DNA of 64,000 bases from an uncultured Flavobacterium sp. GTDB lineage: Bacteria > Bacteroidota > Bacteroidia > Flavobacteriales > Flavobacteriaceae. Where the stretch lies: NCBI RefSeq assembly GCF_951805225.1, contig NZ_OX638201.1:5146001-5210000 (forward strand). Reading direction: 5' to 3'. Below are positions 9,588 to 18,724 of the stretch, in pieces. Each line of letters opens with the position of its first letter. Positions within the stretch are counted from its first letter, which is position 1. The position numbers and the translations under genes are program-made. The notes under the pieces were generated by a model. That model searched no databases and was not told the DNA's origin. It worked only from the letters and a program-made list of their open reading frames with translations.

Positions 9588-11891
9588 TTAATTTATTTGT
9601 ACAAATTTACTTGCAATTACAGGATTTCCGTTAACGACAATTGTTAAATCCTGTTCGCCATCTACTGTAAAAGTGGTTTCGTTGTGATTTACAGCAACTT
9701 TCAGAATTTGATTTCTAAAGTTGATTTTAAACGAATAACCTTTCCATTCTTTTGGAATTTTTGGAGCAAAATGAAGCTGATCATTTTTCACACGCATTCC
9801 GCCAAAACCTTCTACAATACTCATCCAAGTTCCGGCCATTGAAGTTATGTGACAACCTTCTTCGACTTCTTTATTATAATCGTCAAGATCAAGACGAGAA
9901 GTTCTTAAATAGAAAGTATATGCCATATCCATTTTGTCCAGATGTGCAGCCTGAATCGAGTGCACGCAAGGCGAAAGTGAACTTTCATGAACCGTAAATG
10001 ATTCATAAAATTCGAAATTTCGTTTTAATTCTTCTTTAGAAAAATGATCTTCGAAGAAATAAAAACATTGCAAAACATCGGCTTGTTTGATGTAAGGCGA
10101 ACGTAAAACTCGATCCCAAGACCATTTCTGGTTGATTGGTCTTTGCGATTTATCTAAGTCTTTTACAGGAACTAAATCTTTGTCTAAGAAACCGTCTTGT
10201 TGTAAATAAATACCTAATTCCTTAGAAGTAGGGAAGTACATATCGTCAGCCACTTTTTTCCATTCCTGAATTTCATTAGCCGAAAGGGTTACTTTTTCTA
10301 ATACACGTTTGTGATCTGCAGGATATTCTGTTGCAACTTTATTAATTTGTTCTGTTGCATAATCAATACACCATTTTGCAATATAATTGGTGTAGAAATT
10401 ATTGTTGATGTTGTTTTCGTATTCGTTTGGACCTGTAACTCCAAGAATCACATATTGATTTTTCTCTTTAGAGAAAGAAGCTCTTTGGTGCCAGAAACGT
10501 GCAATTCCAATTAAAACTTCCAGACCTTTTTCAGGAATATAAGAGTAATCTCCGGTGAAACGATAATAGTTATAAATCGCAAATGCAATCGCACCATTTC
10601 TGTGAATTTCTTCATGTGTGATTTCCCATTCGTTATGGCATTCTTCTCCATTCATGGTAACCATTGGATACAAAGCCGCGCCATTTTTGAAGCCTAAATT
10701 GTCTTTGGCATTTTCGATCGCTTTATCCAATTGATTGAAACGATACGTCAATAAGTTTCTCGCAACTTGCTGATCTTTTGTCGCCATATAAAACGGAATG
10801 CAATATGCCTCAGTATCCCAATAAGTTGATCCGCCGTATTTTTCTCCTGTAAAACCTTTTGGTCCAATATTCAAACGAGAATCTTTTCCTAAATAAGTTT
10901 GGTTCAATTGAAAAATGTTGAAACGAATTCCTTGTTGTGCTTTTACATCGCCATCGATTGTAATATCTGACATTTCCCAGATTTTACTCCAAGCCTCAAT
11001 TTGATTTTGAAGTAAAGTATCGTATCCTAAATTAACGGCAGCTTTTATTGCTTTTTCGGCTGCAGCCAAAGTGTTTTCGTGGTTTAAAGAAACAGTATAA
11101 CCACCAATTTTCTGAATTGATGAGGTTTGTCCTTTTGCGATAATCGTTCCGTAAGTAAACTGAACTTTATCTGTTGTTGAATCGATTGTTGAAGGTGAAA
11201 TATTTACGTTTTCTCCATTTGCAAAAATCGTATTGTGCATGAAAGTCGTAACTTTAAAATGCGTTTTGAAAGTTTGCGCGGTTACAAAAGCGTCACTATT
11301 TGATTTTTTTACTTCTAATGGTTCCCAGAATTTTTCTTCCCAGTTTGCATCTTCGTTCGTTACACCAGCGTCAATATAAGGTTTGTAAACGATCTTGGCG
11401 TCTTTGTTTAAAGGCGTAATTTCGTATTTGATAATTCCTGCTTCATCCAGATCCAAAGAAAGAAAACGACGAACGTTTACCGCAATTTCGGTTCCGTTTT
11501 TCAACGTAGCTTCAAAAGAACGATTGTACCAACCTTCTTTCATATTCAATTCTCTGCGAAAGTTTTTAACTTCGGTACAAGTATTTAAATCTAAGTTTTC
11601 TTCGTTGATTTCTACGTCAATTCCAATCCAGTTTGGAGCGTTTAATACTTTCGCAAAATATTTTGGATATCCATTTTTCCACCAACCCACTTTGGTTTTA
11701 TCCGGATAATAAATTCCTGCGATGTAACTTCCCTGAAAAGTTTCACCAGAATAGGTTTCTTCAAAATTGGCGCGTTGTCCCATCGCACCGTTTCCGATAC
11801 TAAAAAGACTTTCGGACGATTTTACTCGTTCGGCATCAAATCCTTCTTCAATGATGGACCAGTTGTCCGGTTTTATATAATCTTGATTCAT
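9588..11891 (-). CDS. GH65 maltose phosphorylase-like enzyme
   Basis: Cytoplasmic GH65 protein of 767 aa if it starts at MNQDYIKPDNW (11891). An in-frame ATG at 11915 would add eight residues, but these are encoded by a 16-base tandem repeat, so the internal start is preferred. GH65 phosphorylases split alpha-glucobioses with phosphate, giving beta-glucose 1-phosphate and glucose. The catalytic general-acid segment ECHNEWEITHEEIHRNG is intact. Maltose is the likely substrate, because the gene shares a strand with beta-phosphoglucomutase and a sugar transporter, the usual maltose phosphorolysis set. Trehalose or kojibiose cannot be excluded by sequence alone. Confidence 0.9.
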   Translation of the reverse strand: MNQDYIKPDNWSIIEEGFDAERVKSSESLFSIGNGAMGQRANFEETYSGETFQGSYIAGIYYPDKTKVGWWKNGYPKYFAKVLNAPNWIGIDVEINEENLDLNTCTEVKNFRRELNMKEGWYNRSFEATLKNGTEIAVNVRRFLSLDLDEAGIIKYEITPLNKDAKIVYKPYIDAGVTNEDANWEEKFWEPLEVKKSNSDAFVTAQTFKTHFKVTTFMHNTIFANGENVNISPSTIDSTTDKVQFTYGTIIAKGQTSSIQKIGGYTVSLNHENTLAAAEKAIKAAVNLGYDTLLQNQIEAWSKIWEMSDITIDGDVKAQQGIRFNIFQLNQTYLGKDSRLNIGPKGFTGEKYGGSTYWDTEAYCIPFYMATKDQQVARNLLTYRFNQLDKAIENAKDNLGFKNGAALYPMVTMNGEECHNEWEITHEEIHRNGAIAFAIYNYYRFTGDYSYIPEKGLEVLIGIARFWHQRASFSKEKNQYVILGVTGPNEYENNINNNFYTNYIAKWCIDYATEQINKVATEYPADHKRVLEKVTLSANEIQEWKKVADDMYFPTSKELGIYLQQDGFLDKDLVPVKDLDKSQRPINQKWSWDRVLRSPYIKQADVLQCFYFFEDHFSKEELKRNFEFYESFTVHESSLSPCVHSIQAAHLDKMDMAYTFYLRTSRLDLDDYNKEVEEGCHITSMAGTWMSIVEGFGGMRVKNDQLHFAPKIPKEWKGYSFKINFRNQILKVAVNHNETTFTVDGEQDLTIVVNGNPVIASKFVQIN

Positions 11892-11896
11892 TTGTT

Positions 11897-11960
11897 CAAT
11901 TAGATAATGTGGCAATTTGATAATGTGTCAATTTGAAAATGTGCCAATTTGATAATTAAA
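11897..11960. repeat. 16-base tandem repeat, four copies
   Basis: Four head-to-tail units of CAATTTGATAATGTG(G/T/C) with small changes, at 11897, 11913, 11929 and 11945. The repeat fills the spacer directly upstream of the GH65 start. The rest of the 232-base spacer to pgmB (to 12123) is AT-rich and holds nothing else I can name. Confidence 0.85.
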
Positions 11961-12123
11961 TAATTATTTGTTTTGGGTTATTTCTAATTTTATTTTATCC
12001 TTAATTGCTCGTTGTTTTACTATTTTACTTTTTTAATTAGATGATTTATATTTTTAAATTATCCGTTTGATTTGTGACAATTAGTCAATTAAATAATTCC
12101 AGTTTAGGAAATTATCTCATTTT

Positions 12124-12789
12124 CTAATTGATAAGTTTCTCGATAAAACTTGAGTCGATTTCGGTAAAATCTTTAAAAATATAATCAGCTTCATGCAAAA
12201 TTGTTTCCTCACCAATTCCCACACTTACCATTTCTGCAATATTTGCTGCCTGAATTCCGGCAACAGAGTCTTCAAATACGATTGAATTTTTTGGATCAAT
12301 TTTTAATAATTGAGCCGCTTTTAAGAAAACTTCCGGATCTGGTTTGGCATTGGTAACGTCGTTTCCGTCAACAATAACATCGAAATACGAAAGGATTCCT
12401 GTTTTTTCAAGGATTGGTCGGGCATTTTTACTCGCTGAACCTAACGCAATTCCTTGGTTTTTTTCTTTTAATAGTTGTAGAATTTTAAGTACTCCTGGAA
12501 GAATCTCGCTTTCGTCCATGTCAACTAAATAAGATAAGTAATCTTCATTTTTTTGAATCAACCATTTGTCTTTGTCTTCTTGTGAAGCCTGAACATTTCC
12601 TAATTCAAGAATTATATCTAACGAACGCACGCGACTTACTCCTTTTAGTAATTCGTTGTTTTCGAGTGTAAAATTTATATTTAATGCTTTTGCAATTTTC
12701 TGCCAAGCTAAAAAGTGGTATTTAGCGGTGTCAACGATCACTCCATCAAGATCGAAGATGAATGCTTTTTTATTATTCATGAATTTCAA
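12124..12789 (-). CDS. pgmB: Beta-phosphoglucomutase
   Basis: 221-aa HAD-family enzyme that converts beta-glucose 1-phosphate to glucose 6-phosphate, completing maltose phosphorolysis begun by the GH65 enzyme. It shows FDLDGVIVDT (nucleophile and acid aspartates at 13 and 15), the cap segment NNELLKGVSRVRSLDII, motif II ALGSASKNA, motif III lysine in NAKPDPEVF and motif IV FEDSVAGIQAA. The GVSR cap and VIVDT loop are typical of beta-PGM. Start at 12789 overlaps the transporter gene by 17 bases. A second ATG at 12780 (MNNKKAFIFD) is equally plausible. Confidence 0.93.
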   Translation of the reverse strand: MKFMNNKKAFIFDLDGVIVDTAKYHFLAWQKIAKALNINFTLENNELLKGVSRVRSLDIILELGNVQASQEDKDKWLIQKNEDYLSYLVDMDESEILPGVLKILQLLKEKNQGIALGSASKNARPILEKTGILSYFDVIVDGNDVTNAKPDPEVFLKAAQLLKIDPKNSIVFEDSVAGIQAANIAEMVSVGIGEETILHEADYIFKDFTEIDSSFIEKLIN

Positions 12790-14293
12790 TTTTAGTTCTG
12801 CTATTTACTCTAAGGGTAAGTAATCCGGCAAATATCATAGATACTCCTCCGATAATTAAGGCGTATATTGGTTCGTTATGAAAGAATTGTTTAATTACAA
12901 AACCTAATATAGTGGCGGCAACAATTTGTGGTATTACGACAAAAAAGTTAAAAACGCCCATATAATAACCCATTTTTGCTGCCGGTAAAGCGCCGGATAA
13001 CATGGCATAAGGCATTGATAAAATACTTGCCCATGCAATACCAACTCCCAACATTGGAAGTATTAGCATTTGTTTATCACCAATAAAATAAATCGAAATT
13101 AAACCAACACCTCCAGCGCATAATGCGATTAAATGTGTTACTCTAACGCCTACTTTTTTTGCAATAATTGGTAATAAAAAGGCAACTGCAGCGGCGATTC
13201 CGTTATAAACTGTGAATAGTACAGAAACCCAATCTGCGGCATCATTGTATACTTTTGATGTTGTATCTGTTGTGCCAAAAATGTGTTGTGTAACGGCTTG
13301 CGTGGTATAAATCCACATAGAAAATAAGGCAAACCAAGAGAAAAACTGAACCCAAGCCAGTTTTTTCATTGTGGTTGGCATATTCAATAAATCAGTCATA
13401 ATGATTGTAAAACCATTATTGATTTGAGAACTTCTTAATTGTGAGGCAATCATGAATAAAACTCCCATGAAAATTAAACCTACAAACAAAATATAAAGTT
13501 CTACGGCAAGACTATTTTCGAAAATCAAAAAGGAAACTAATGCGCCAATAACGGTCAATAATATCCCGATAGACAATTGTCTTTTGATGTTACTTTTAGA
13601 TTCTGTTTCCGGATTTAGGATAAGATCTTCCTTGTCTTTTTTGCTTTGCGCTTCAAAAGCATGAAGTTCTTCGGGTGTATATTCTGTTGTTTTAAAAACG
13701 GTCCATAAAACGGAAAGTAAAAAAACGATTCCGCCAATATAGAAAGACCATTTTACTGAATCTGGAATAATTCCTTCGGGAGCTGTATTGCTTACGCCAA
13801 AAACATTTGTAAATAAATAAGGCAAAACAGAACCTACAACGGCGCCGGTTCCTATAAAGAAACTTTGCATTGCGAAGCCTAAAGGGCGTTGTTTTTCGGG
13901 TAAATTATCGCCAACAAAGGCACGAAAAGGTTCCATTGAAACGTTTATCGACGCATCCATTATCCATAAAGTTCCTGCTGCAATCCATAAAGTTGGAGAG
14001 TTGGGCATAATGAATAATGCGATTGAAGATAAAATTGCTCCAATTAAAAAATAGGGGCGACGTCTGCCTAAACGAGTCCAGGTTCTATCGCTAAAGTAAC
14101 CAATTACGGGTTGAATTATTAATCCTGAAACGGGAGCTGCAATCCATAAAATCGGGATTTCGTCAATTTTAGCGCCTAGTGTTTCAAAAATTCTTGAAGT
14201 ATTTGCGTTTTGCAGTGCAAAACCAAACTGTATTCCTAAGAAACCAAAACTCATGTTCCAAATTTCCCAGAAACTTAATTTACGCTTTTCCAT
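12773..14293 (-). CDS. MFS sugar transporter, SLC45/GPH-like (maltose)
   Basis: 506-aa inner-membrane carrier with about 12 hydrophobic segments. The loop after the second segment carries a motif-A-like DRTWTRLGRRRPYFLIG, characteristic of the SLC45/GPH-related sugar:cation symporters common in Bacteroidota maltose loci. It heads the leftward arm: its stop overlaps pgmB and GH65 follows. The inferred role is uptake of maltose or small maltodextrins from periplasm to cytoplasm for phosphorolysis. A charged loop around residues 215-235 (KDKEDLILNPETESK) separates the two halves. The specific substrate is inferred from context. Confidence 0.88.
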   Translation of the reverse strand: MEKRKLSFWEIWNMSFGFLGIQFGFALQNANTSRIFETLGAKIDEIPILWIAAPVSGLIIQPVIGYFSDRTWTRLGRRRPYFLIGAILSSIALFIMPNSPTLWIAAGTLWIMDASINVSMEPFRAFVGDNLPEKQRPLGFAMQSFFIGTGAVVGSVLPYLFTNVFGVSNTAPEGIIPDSVKWSFYIGGIVFLLSVLWTVFKTTEYTPEELHAFEAQSKKDKEDLILNPETESKSNIKRQLSIGILLTVIGALVSFLIFENSLAVELYILFVGLIFMGVLFMIASQLRSSQINNGFTIIMTDLLNMPTTMKKLAWVQFFSWFALFSMWIYTTQAVTQHIFGTTDTTSKVYNDAADWVSVLFTVYNGIAAAVAFLLPIIAKKVGVRVTHLIALCAGGVGLISIYFIGDKQMLILPMLGVGIAWASILSMPYAMLSGALPAAKMGYYMGVFNFFVVIPQIVAATILGFVIKQFFHNEPIYALIIGGVSMIFAGLLTLRVNSRTKIEIHE

Positions 14294-14319
14294 TATCGTA
14301 ATTAAATAATTAATTAGAC

Positions 14320-14338
14320 GATAAGCGCTTTGCTTATC
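14320..14338. promoter_or_regulatory. Palindrome upstream of the MFS gene (possible operator)
   Basis: GATAAGC-GCTTT-GCTTATC lies 27 bases before the MFS start, where an operator or 5' hairpin would act. It is unlike the motif shared by the susC and amylase promoters, so assignment to the LacI regulator is tentative. Confidence 0.4.
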
Positions 14339-14420
14339 AAAACTTACTTATGGTTTCGAAGTAAAAGTAAAAGCTTTGAGCAGGCGTAAAAGTATTAATT
14401 ATTTTTTTATTTATGCTAAC

Positions 14421-14451
14421 AAAAAAGTCATAAATGTTATTTATGACTTTA
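14421..14451 (-). terminator. Terminator of the LacI-type regulator gene
   Basis: On the minus strand AAAGTCATAAATAACATTTATGACTTTTTT forms a stem followed by T residues, 23 bases past the regulator stop. It makes the regulator a single-gene transcript. Confidence 0.85.
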
Positions 14452-14473
14452 GAATATGTTGATTTTAAGAATT

Positions 14474-15505
14474 TTAGTCAGTAGATTCTCGTTGTATTAG
14501 ATGTGTTTCGATAACTTCGGTAGTATAATTTTCGTTTTCTTCATCGTCATCGTCATGTTCGGCTTCGAGTCTTTCGATCAGCATTTTAGCCGCTTTATTT
14601 CCCATTTTTTCTCCACTTTGACTTACTGTTGTAATACTTGGCGTTGAGTATTTTGAGATAATTCCGTCCGTAAAAGCAATTACTGCTAAATCTTCGGGAA
14701 CTTTTAATCCCATTTTTGATGCAGTTTTGATAATTGTTACGGCAAAAAGCTCGTTTACAGCAAAAACAGCATCAAAAGCTCTGTCGTGTAAAAGCTGACT
14801 AATTGTGATTTCGCAGGTATCGACGTCTTCAATTTTTATAATTAAATCTTCATTGAATGGTAATCCATTGTCGAGAAGCGCTTTTTCGTAACCATCGGTT
14901 CTCAATTTTCCAACGCTTACATAATCTACGGTTGTTACTAAAGCGATCTTTTTTCGGCCATTATCAATCAAGCTTTGAACGGCTTCGTAAGCAGCAGCTT
15001 TATCATCAATAATTACTTTATCGCATAAAATATCATTGGTAACGCGGTCGAACATTACAACGGGCATTCCCTGATTAATAACCTCTGTAATATGATGAAA
15101 ATCGCCTTTATATTGGGTTTCTTTAGAGAGTGACATGATAAAACCATCGATACTTCCGTTGGCTAACATTTCCATATTCAGGACTTCTTTATCGAATGAA
15201 TCATCAGATAAACAAATCACAACGCTATAACCATTTTCGTTAGCAACTTGCTCGATTCCGTTGATTACAGTAGAGAAAAAATAATGTACAATTTCCGGAA
15301 TGATAATACCAATACTTTTGGTTTTCCGATTTTTTAAACTAAGGGCGATATTGTTGGGCTTATAGTTGTAAAACTTTGCAAAAGCCTGGACTTTCAGACG
15401 TGTTTCTTCTCCTATTTCCAGACTGTTTCGTAGTGATTTTGAGACTGTTGAAATAGACACATCAAGTTCTTTTGCAATCTGTTTCAGGGTTATTTTGCGT
15501 TTCAT
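14474..15505 (-). CDS. LacI-family transcriptional regulator
   Basis: 343-aa DNA-binding regulator. The N-terminal helix-turn-helix reads TLKQIAKELDVSISTVSKSL (about residues 5-24), with the hinge helix after it. From about residue 62 a periplasmic-binding-protein-like effector domain follows (SIGIIIPEIVHYFFSTVING...), ending with a short acidic stretch (EHDDDDEENEN). It lies between the two divergent arms of the maltose/starch locus and so is the obvious local regulator, in place of the membrane-spanning SusR used by Bacteroides. The effector is probably maltose or a derivative, which is inference. Confidence 0.93.
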   Translation of the reverse strand: MKRKITLKQIAKELDVSISTVSKSLRNSLEIGEETRLKVQAFAKFYNYKPNNIALSLKNRKTKSIGIIIPEIVHYFFSTVINGIEQVANENGYSVVICLSDDSFDKEVLNMEMLANGSIDGFIMSLSKETQYKGDFHHITEVINQGMPVVMFDRVTNDILCDKVIIDDKAAAYEAVQSLIDNGRKKIALVTTVDYVSVGKLRTDGYEKALLDNGLPFNEDLIIKIEDVDTCEITISQLLHDRAFDAVFAVNELFAVTIIKTASKMGLKVPEDLAVIAFTDGIISKYSTPSITTVSQSGEKMGNKAAKMLIERLEAEHDDDDEENENYTTEVIETHLIQRESTD

Positions 15506-15605
15506 AATGGTTATTTGAAAAAAATCTAATTGTTAATAAAGGTATCTTATATTTTTATAATTGACAATTTTTGACTTAAAAGATTACAAAAAATAGAAAG
15601 TTTTC

Positions 15606-15623
15606 AACACTACCACGTTTTCG
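15606..15623 (+). promoter_or_regulatory. Candidate LacI operator upstream of susC
   Basis: AACACTACCACGTTTTCG matches 16 of 18 bases with 21735-21752 upstream of the amylase gene. It lies 118 bases before the susC start and about 24 bases upstream of a -33-like element. Two rightward transcripts of one pathway share it. Confidence 0.5.
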
Positions 15624-15646
15624 TAAACCAATAAAAATTGCCAAAT

Positions 15647-15676
15647 GTTGGTCGTGTTAATAAATTCCTAATTTTG
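15647..15676 (+). promoter_or_regulatory. Predicted Bacteroidota-type promoter of susC
   Basis: GTTG at 15647-15650 and TAATTTTG at 15669-15676, 18 bases apart, match the known Bacteroidota consensus TTTG / TAnnTTTG closely. The transcript would have a leader of about 60 bases before the susC ATG. Confidence 0.5.
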
Positions 15677-15741
15677 AAATTCGAAGTAAAATTAAAAACT
15701 TAACTAACAATCAAAAACTCAAACTAATTTAAACAAAAAGT

Positions 15742-18714
15742 ATGAAAACAATTTACAAAAAGTTGTTATTTTTATTCCTATTGTTGCCGTTTAGTGTACT
15801 AGCTCAAAGTACCTTAAGCGGAACTGTTGTCGAAAAGTCAGGACAACCAATTCCGGGAGTAAATATAAGTGTACAAGGTGCGCCAGGTGGTGCTTCTACA
15901 GATTTCGATGGTAAGTTTCAGTTATCTAATGTTAAAAAAGGAGACAAAGTTGTTGTTTCTTTTATTGGATACAAAACGTACTCTCTTGTCTATGATGGAC
16001 AGAAATCTATAAACGTAGTCTTGCAGGAAGATTCAAATGAACTTAAAGAAGTTGTGGTTCAGGTAGGTTACGGTTCTACAAAAAAGAAGGACGTAACTGG
16101 TGCGGTATCAAAAGTTACTGCTGAGAACTTGAATCAAGGAACTTTGGTAGATCCAATTCAGGGACTACAAGGTAAGGCTGCGGGTGTTTCGATCACAAAA
16201 CAAGGGGGTGACCCAAACAAAGGTTTTGATGTTCGTATTCGTGGTGCTGCAGGTTTTGCTGCGGGAGGTGCTCCTTTATACGTAGTTGATGGAATTCGTG
16301 GTGTTGACCCTACAACGATTTCTCCAGACGATATTGTTTCTTATGACATTCTTAAAGATGCGGCTTCGACTGCAATTTATGGTGCTGATGGAGCAAATGG
16401 TGTTGTATTTATTACAACTAAAAAAGGAAAATCAGGAAAAACTACAATCGAATTTAACTCTTCTATCGCAACAGATAAGGTTGCAAAAGAGCAAGATTTT
16501 ATATCTGCAACTAAATATAGAGAATATATAGCAGCGCATCCAAATATCGATTTTACAGATAATGGAGGTAATGTAGATTGGCAGGATCAAATTTTTAGAA
16601 CTGGTTTTACTAAAGTAAATAGTTTAGCTGTTTCTGGAGGAAGTGATACTGGAAATTATAGAGGATCTATCTCGAACAGTGATTTTGAAGGAGTAATTAG
16701 AAACTCTGGAAAAAAGAGAACTGTTGGTAGATTAAACCTTACTCAAAAAGCATTTGAAAATAAAATGACAATTGACATGGGAATTTCTGCTACTATCGAG
16801 CATAATGACTATGTGAATTATGGAACTGACGGAAAAGATCAGGTAATTTACCAGGCTTTTCAAAGGCTACCAACCGATCCTGTTTACAGAGCTGATGGAG
16901 CTTTATTTGAAGCGCCGGGAACAAATAACTACTACAACCCGATGCAATCTGTTAACAATATTGAAAACTATAGAGATGCTAAATTTCTTTCAGGAAACTT
17001 AGGTATATCTTATGAACTTGCAAAAGGATTAACTGGTAAAGTTTCTACAAGTTATTTGAGAAATGATAGCGAAAGTACTTATTTCGAACCTACTTATAAC
17101 TATGTTTTTACAGGTACAACAGAAACTCCAATTTATTTAGGATACGGAAAAAGGTCTTACGCAAACTGGGAGCAAGGTTTAGTTGAGGCTACTTTAACAT
17201 ACAAAACTACATTTGCTGAATCTCATAATGTTACTTTATTAGGAGGTTACTCTTATAGAACAACAAAAAGTGATGGTTTTGCTATGGAAGCTAATAACTC
17301 TACTTCTAATACTTTGGGATCAAACAATTTCCAAAATTTTGAAACTATCGTTTTAGGGAACTTAACTTCTTATAAAAACGAACGTAAAGATATTGGTATG
17401 TTCGCAAGAGCGACTTATGATTTTAAATCTAAATACTATGTAACCGGAATGGTTCGTAGAGACGGTTCGTCAATTTTTGGAGATAATAATCAATGGGGTT
17501 ATTTCCCATCTGTGCAAGTTGCATGGAATATAGCAAATGAGAATTTTATTAAAGACAATGTAAGTGCATTGAATTTATTAAAATTCAGAGGAAGCTGGGG
17601 TGTTTCTGGAAACAGTAATTTACCGGTTGATGCAAAAGATTTAGCAGTTAGACCAGAAATTCAATTAGGAGAAGTAGTTTATGGTTATAGCCATAATGCT
17701 AATCCGGATTTAAAATGGGATAAAAATACTGAGACTAACTTTGGAGTTGACTTTGGTTTGTTCAATAATAGAGTAACTGGATCTGTTGAGCTTTACAGCA
17801 AAAAAATTACAGATATGTTAATCCAGAATACAAACGTGCCTGATCAAACGAATCTTTCTAAAAACATTTTCATTAATGGTGGAGAAATGAAAAACAGAGG
17901 TCTTGAGGCAACTTTAAATGTTAAAGTAATTGAAAACAATAACTTCAGCTGGAATACTACTGTAGTATATACACAAAACAGACAAGATGTTGTTGCTTTA
18001 GGAAACGCACGTTACAACTATTCTTTCATTAACACAGGATATATTTCAGGACCTGGTTTAGTTGGAGTTCCAACTCAAAGAATGCAGGCTGGATATAAAT
18101 TAGGTACTTTTTATGGATATGAATATGCAGGAGTATCTAATGGTAAATGGTTAATTAAAGGAAACGATAATCAAATTCATTATTTAGAAGATGTTGCAAA
18201 CTCTGATGATCAGAAAAAAGTAATTGGTAATGCTTTGCCAGATTTTGAAATGGGATGGAGTAACTACTTTAAATACAAAAACTGGGATTTAAGTATGACA
18301 TTCAGAGCTGTTGTTGGTAATGATGTTTACAATGCAACAAACCAGGTTTTTGGTAACCCTGACCAAGTTGGAACAAGAAGTGTAAACAATGAAGCTTTAA
18401 TATTGAATGATGCTGGAATAAAAGGAGCTTATAGCGCATTGTCTTATTATATTGAAGATGCAAGTTTCGTAAAATTAGACAACATTAACTTAGGATATAC
18501 TTTCGTAAATCCAACGTTTGCTAAAGCAATTTCAAAACTTCGTTTTTATGCTTCTATGAACAATGTATTTACATTGACAAATTATGGTGGTGCTGATCCT
18601 GAGGTTAATTTTTCTGGAGGAAAAGACAATAAAGAAATCTTTTTTGGAATAGATAACTACAATAACTATCCAAAAACTAGAACCTTGACATTTGGTTTGA
18701 ATCTTTCATTTTAA
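15742..18714 (+). CDS. susC: SusC/RagA-family TonB-dependent outer-membrane transporter
   Basis: 990-aa outer-membrane channel for oligosaccharide import. Order: signal peptide (ending SVLAQS), carboxypeptidase-regulatory-like beta domain (about 23-100; LSGTVVEKSGQPIPGVNI), TonB-box region and plug (about 105-225; EVVVQVGYGSTKKKDVTG and PLYVVDGIRG), then a long beta-barrel closing with TRTLTFGLNLSF. The PLYVVDG and LKDAASTAIYGADGANGV motifs are SusC/RagA hallmarks. It is directly followed by SusD (10-base gap). Substrate inferred as starch-derived maltodextrin from the surrounding enzymes. Confidence 0.95.
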   Translation: MKTIYKKLLFLFLLLPFSVLAQSTLSGTVVEKSGQPIPGVNISVQGAPGGASTDFDGKFQLSNVKKGDKVVVSFIGYKTYSLVYDGQKSINVVLQEDSNELKEVVVQVGYGSTKKKDVTGAVSKVTAENLNQGTLVDPIQGLQGKAAGVSITKQGGDPNKGFDVRIRGAAGFAAGGAPLYVVDGIRGVDPTTISPDDIVSYDILKDAASTAIYGADGANGVVFITTKKGKSGKTTIEFNSSIATDKVAKEQDFISATKYREYIAAHPNIDFTDNGGNVDWQDQIFRTGFTKVNSLAVSGGSDTGNYRGSISNSDFEGVIRNSGKKRTVGRLNLTQKAFENKMTIDMGISATIEHNDYVNYGTDGKDQVIYQAFQRLPTDPVYRADGALFEAPGTNNYYNPMQSVNNIENYRDAKFLSGNLGISYELAKGLTGKVSTSYLRNDSESTYFEPTYNYVFTGTTETPIYLGYGKRSYANWEQGLVEATLTYKTTFAESHNVTLLGGYSYRTTKSDGFAMEANNSTSNTLGSNNFQNFETIVLGNLTSYKNERKDIGMFARATYDFKSKYYVTGMVRRDGSSIFGDNNQWGYFPSVQVAWNIANENFIKDNVSALNLLKFRGSWGVSGNSNLPVDAKDLAVRPEIQLGEVVYGYSHNANPDLKWDKNTETNFGVDFGLFNNRVTGSVELYSKKITDMLIQNTNVPDQTNLSKNIFINGGEMKNRGLEATLNVKVIENNNFSWNTTVVYTQNRQDVVALGNARYNYSFINTGYISGPGLVGVPTQRMQAGYKLGTFYGYEYAGVSNGKWLIKGNDNQIHYLEDVANSDDQKKVIGNALPDFEMGWSNYFKYKNWDLSMTFRAVVGNDVYNATNQVFGNPDQVGTRSVNNEALILNDAGIKGAYSALSYYIEDASFVKLDNINLGYTFVNPTFAKAISKLRFYASMNNVFTLTNYGGADPEVNFSGGKDNKEIFFGIDNYNNYPKTRTLTFGLNLSF

Positions 18715-18724
18715 TACAAAAATC

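Noticed and set aside
12773..12789. Frameshift between MFS and pgmB
   Set aside because: A short gene overlap with two intact proteins is normal for an operon.
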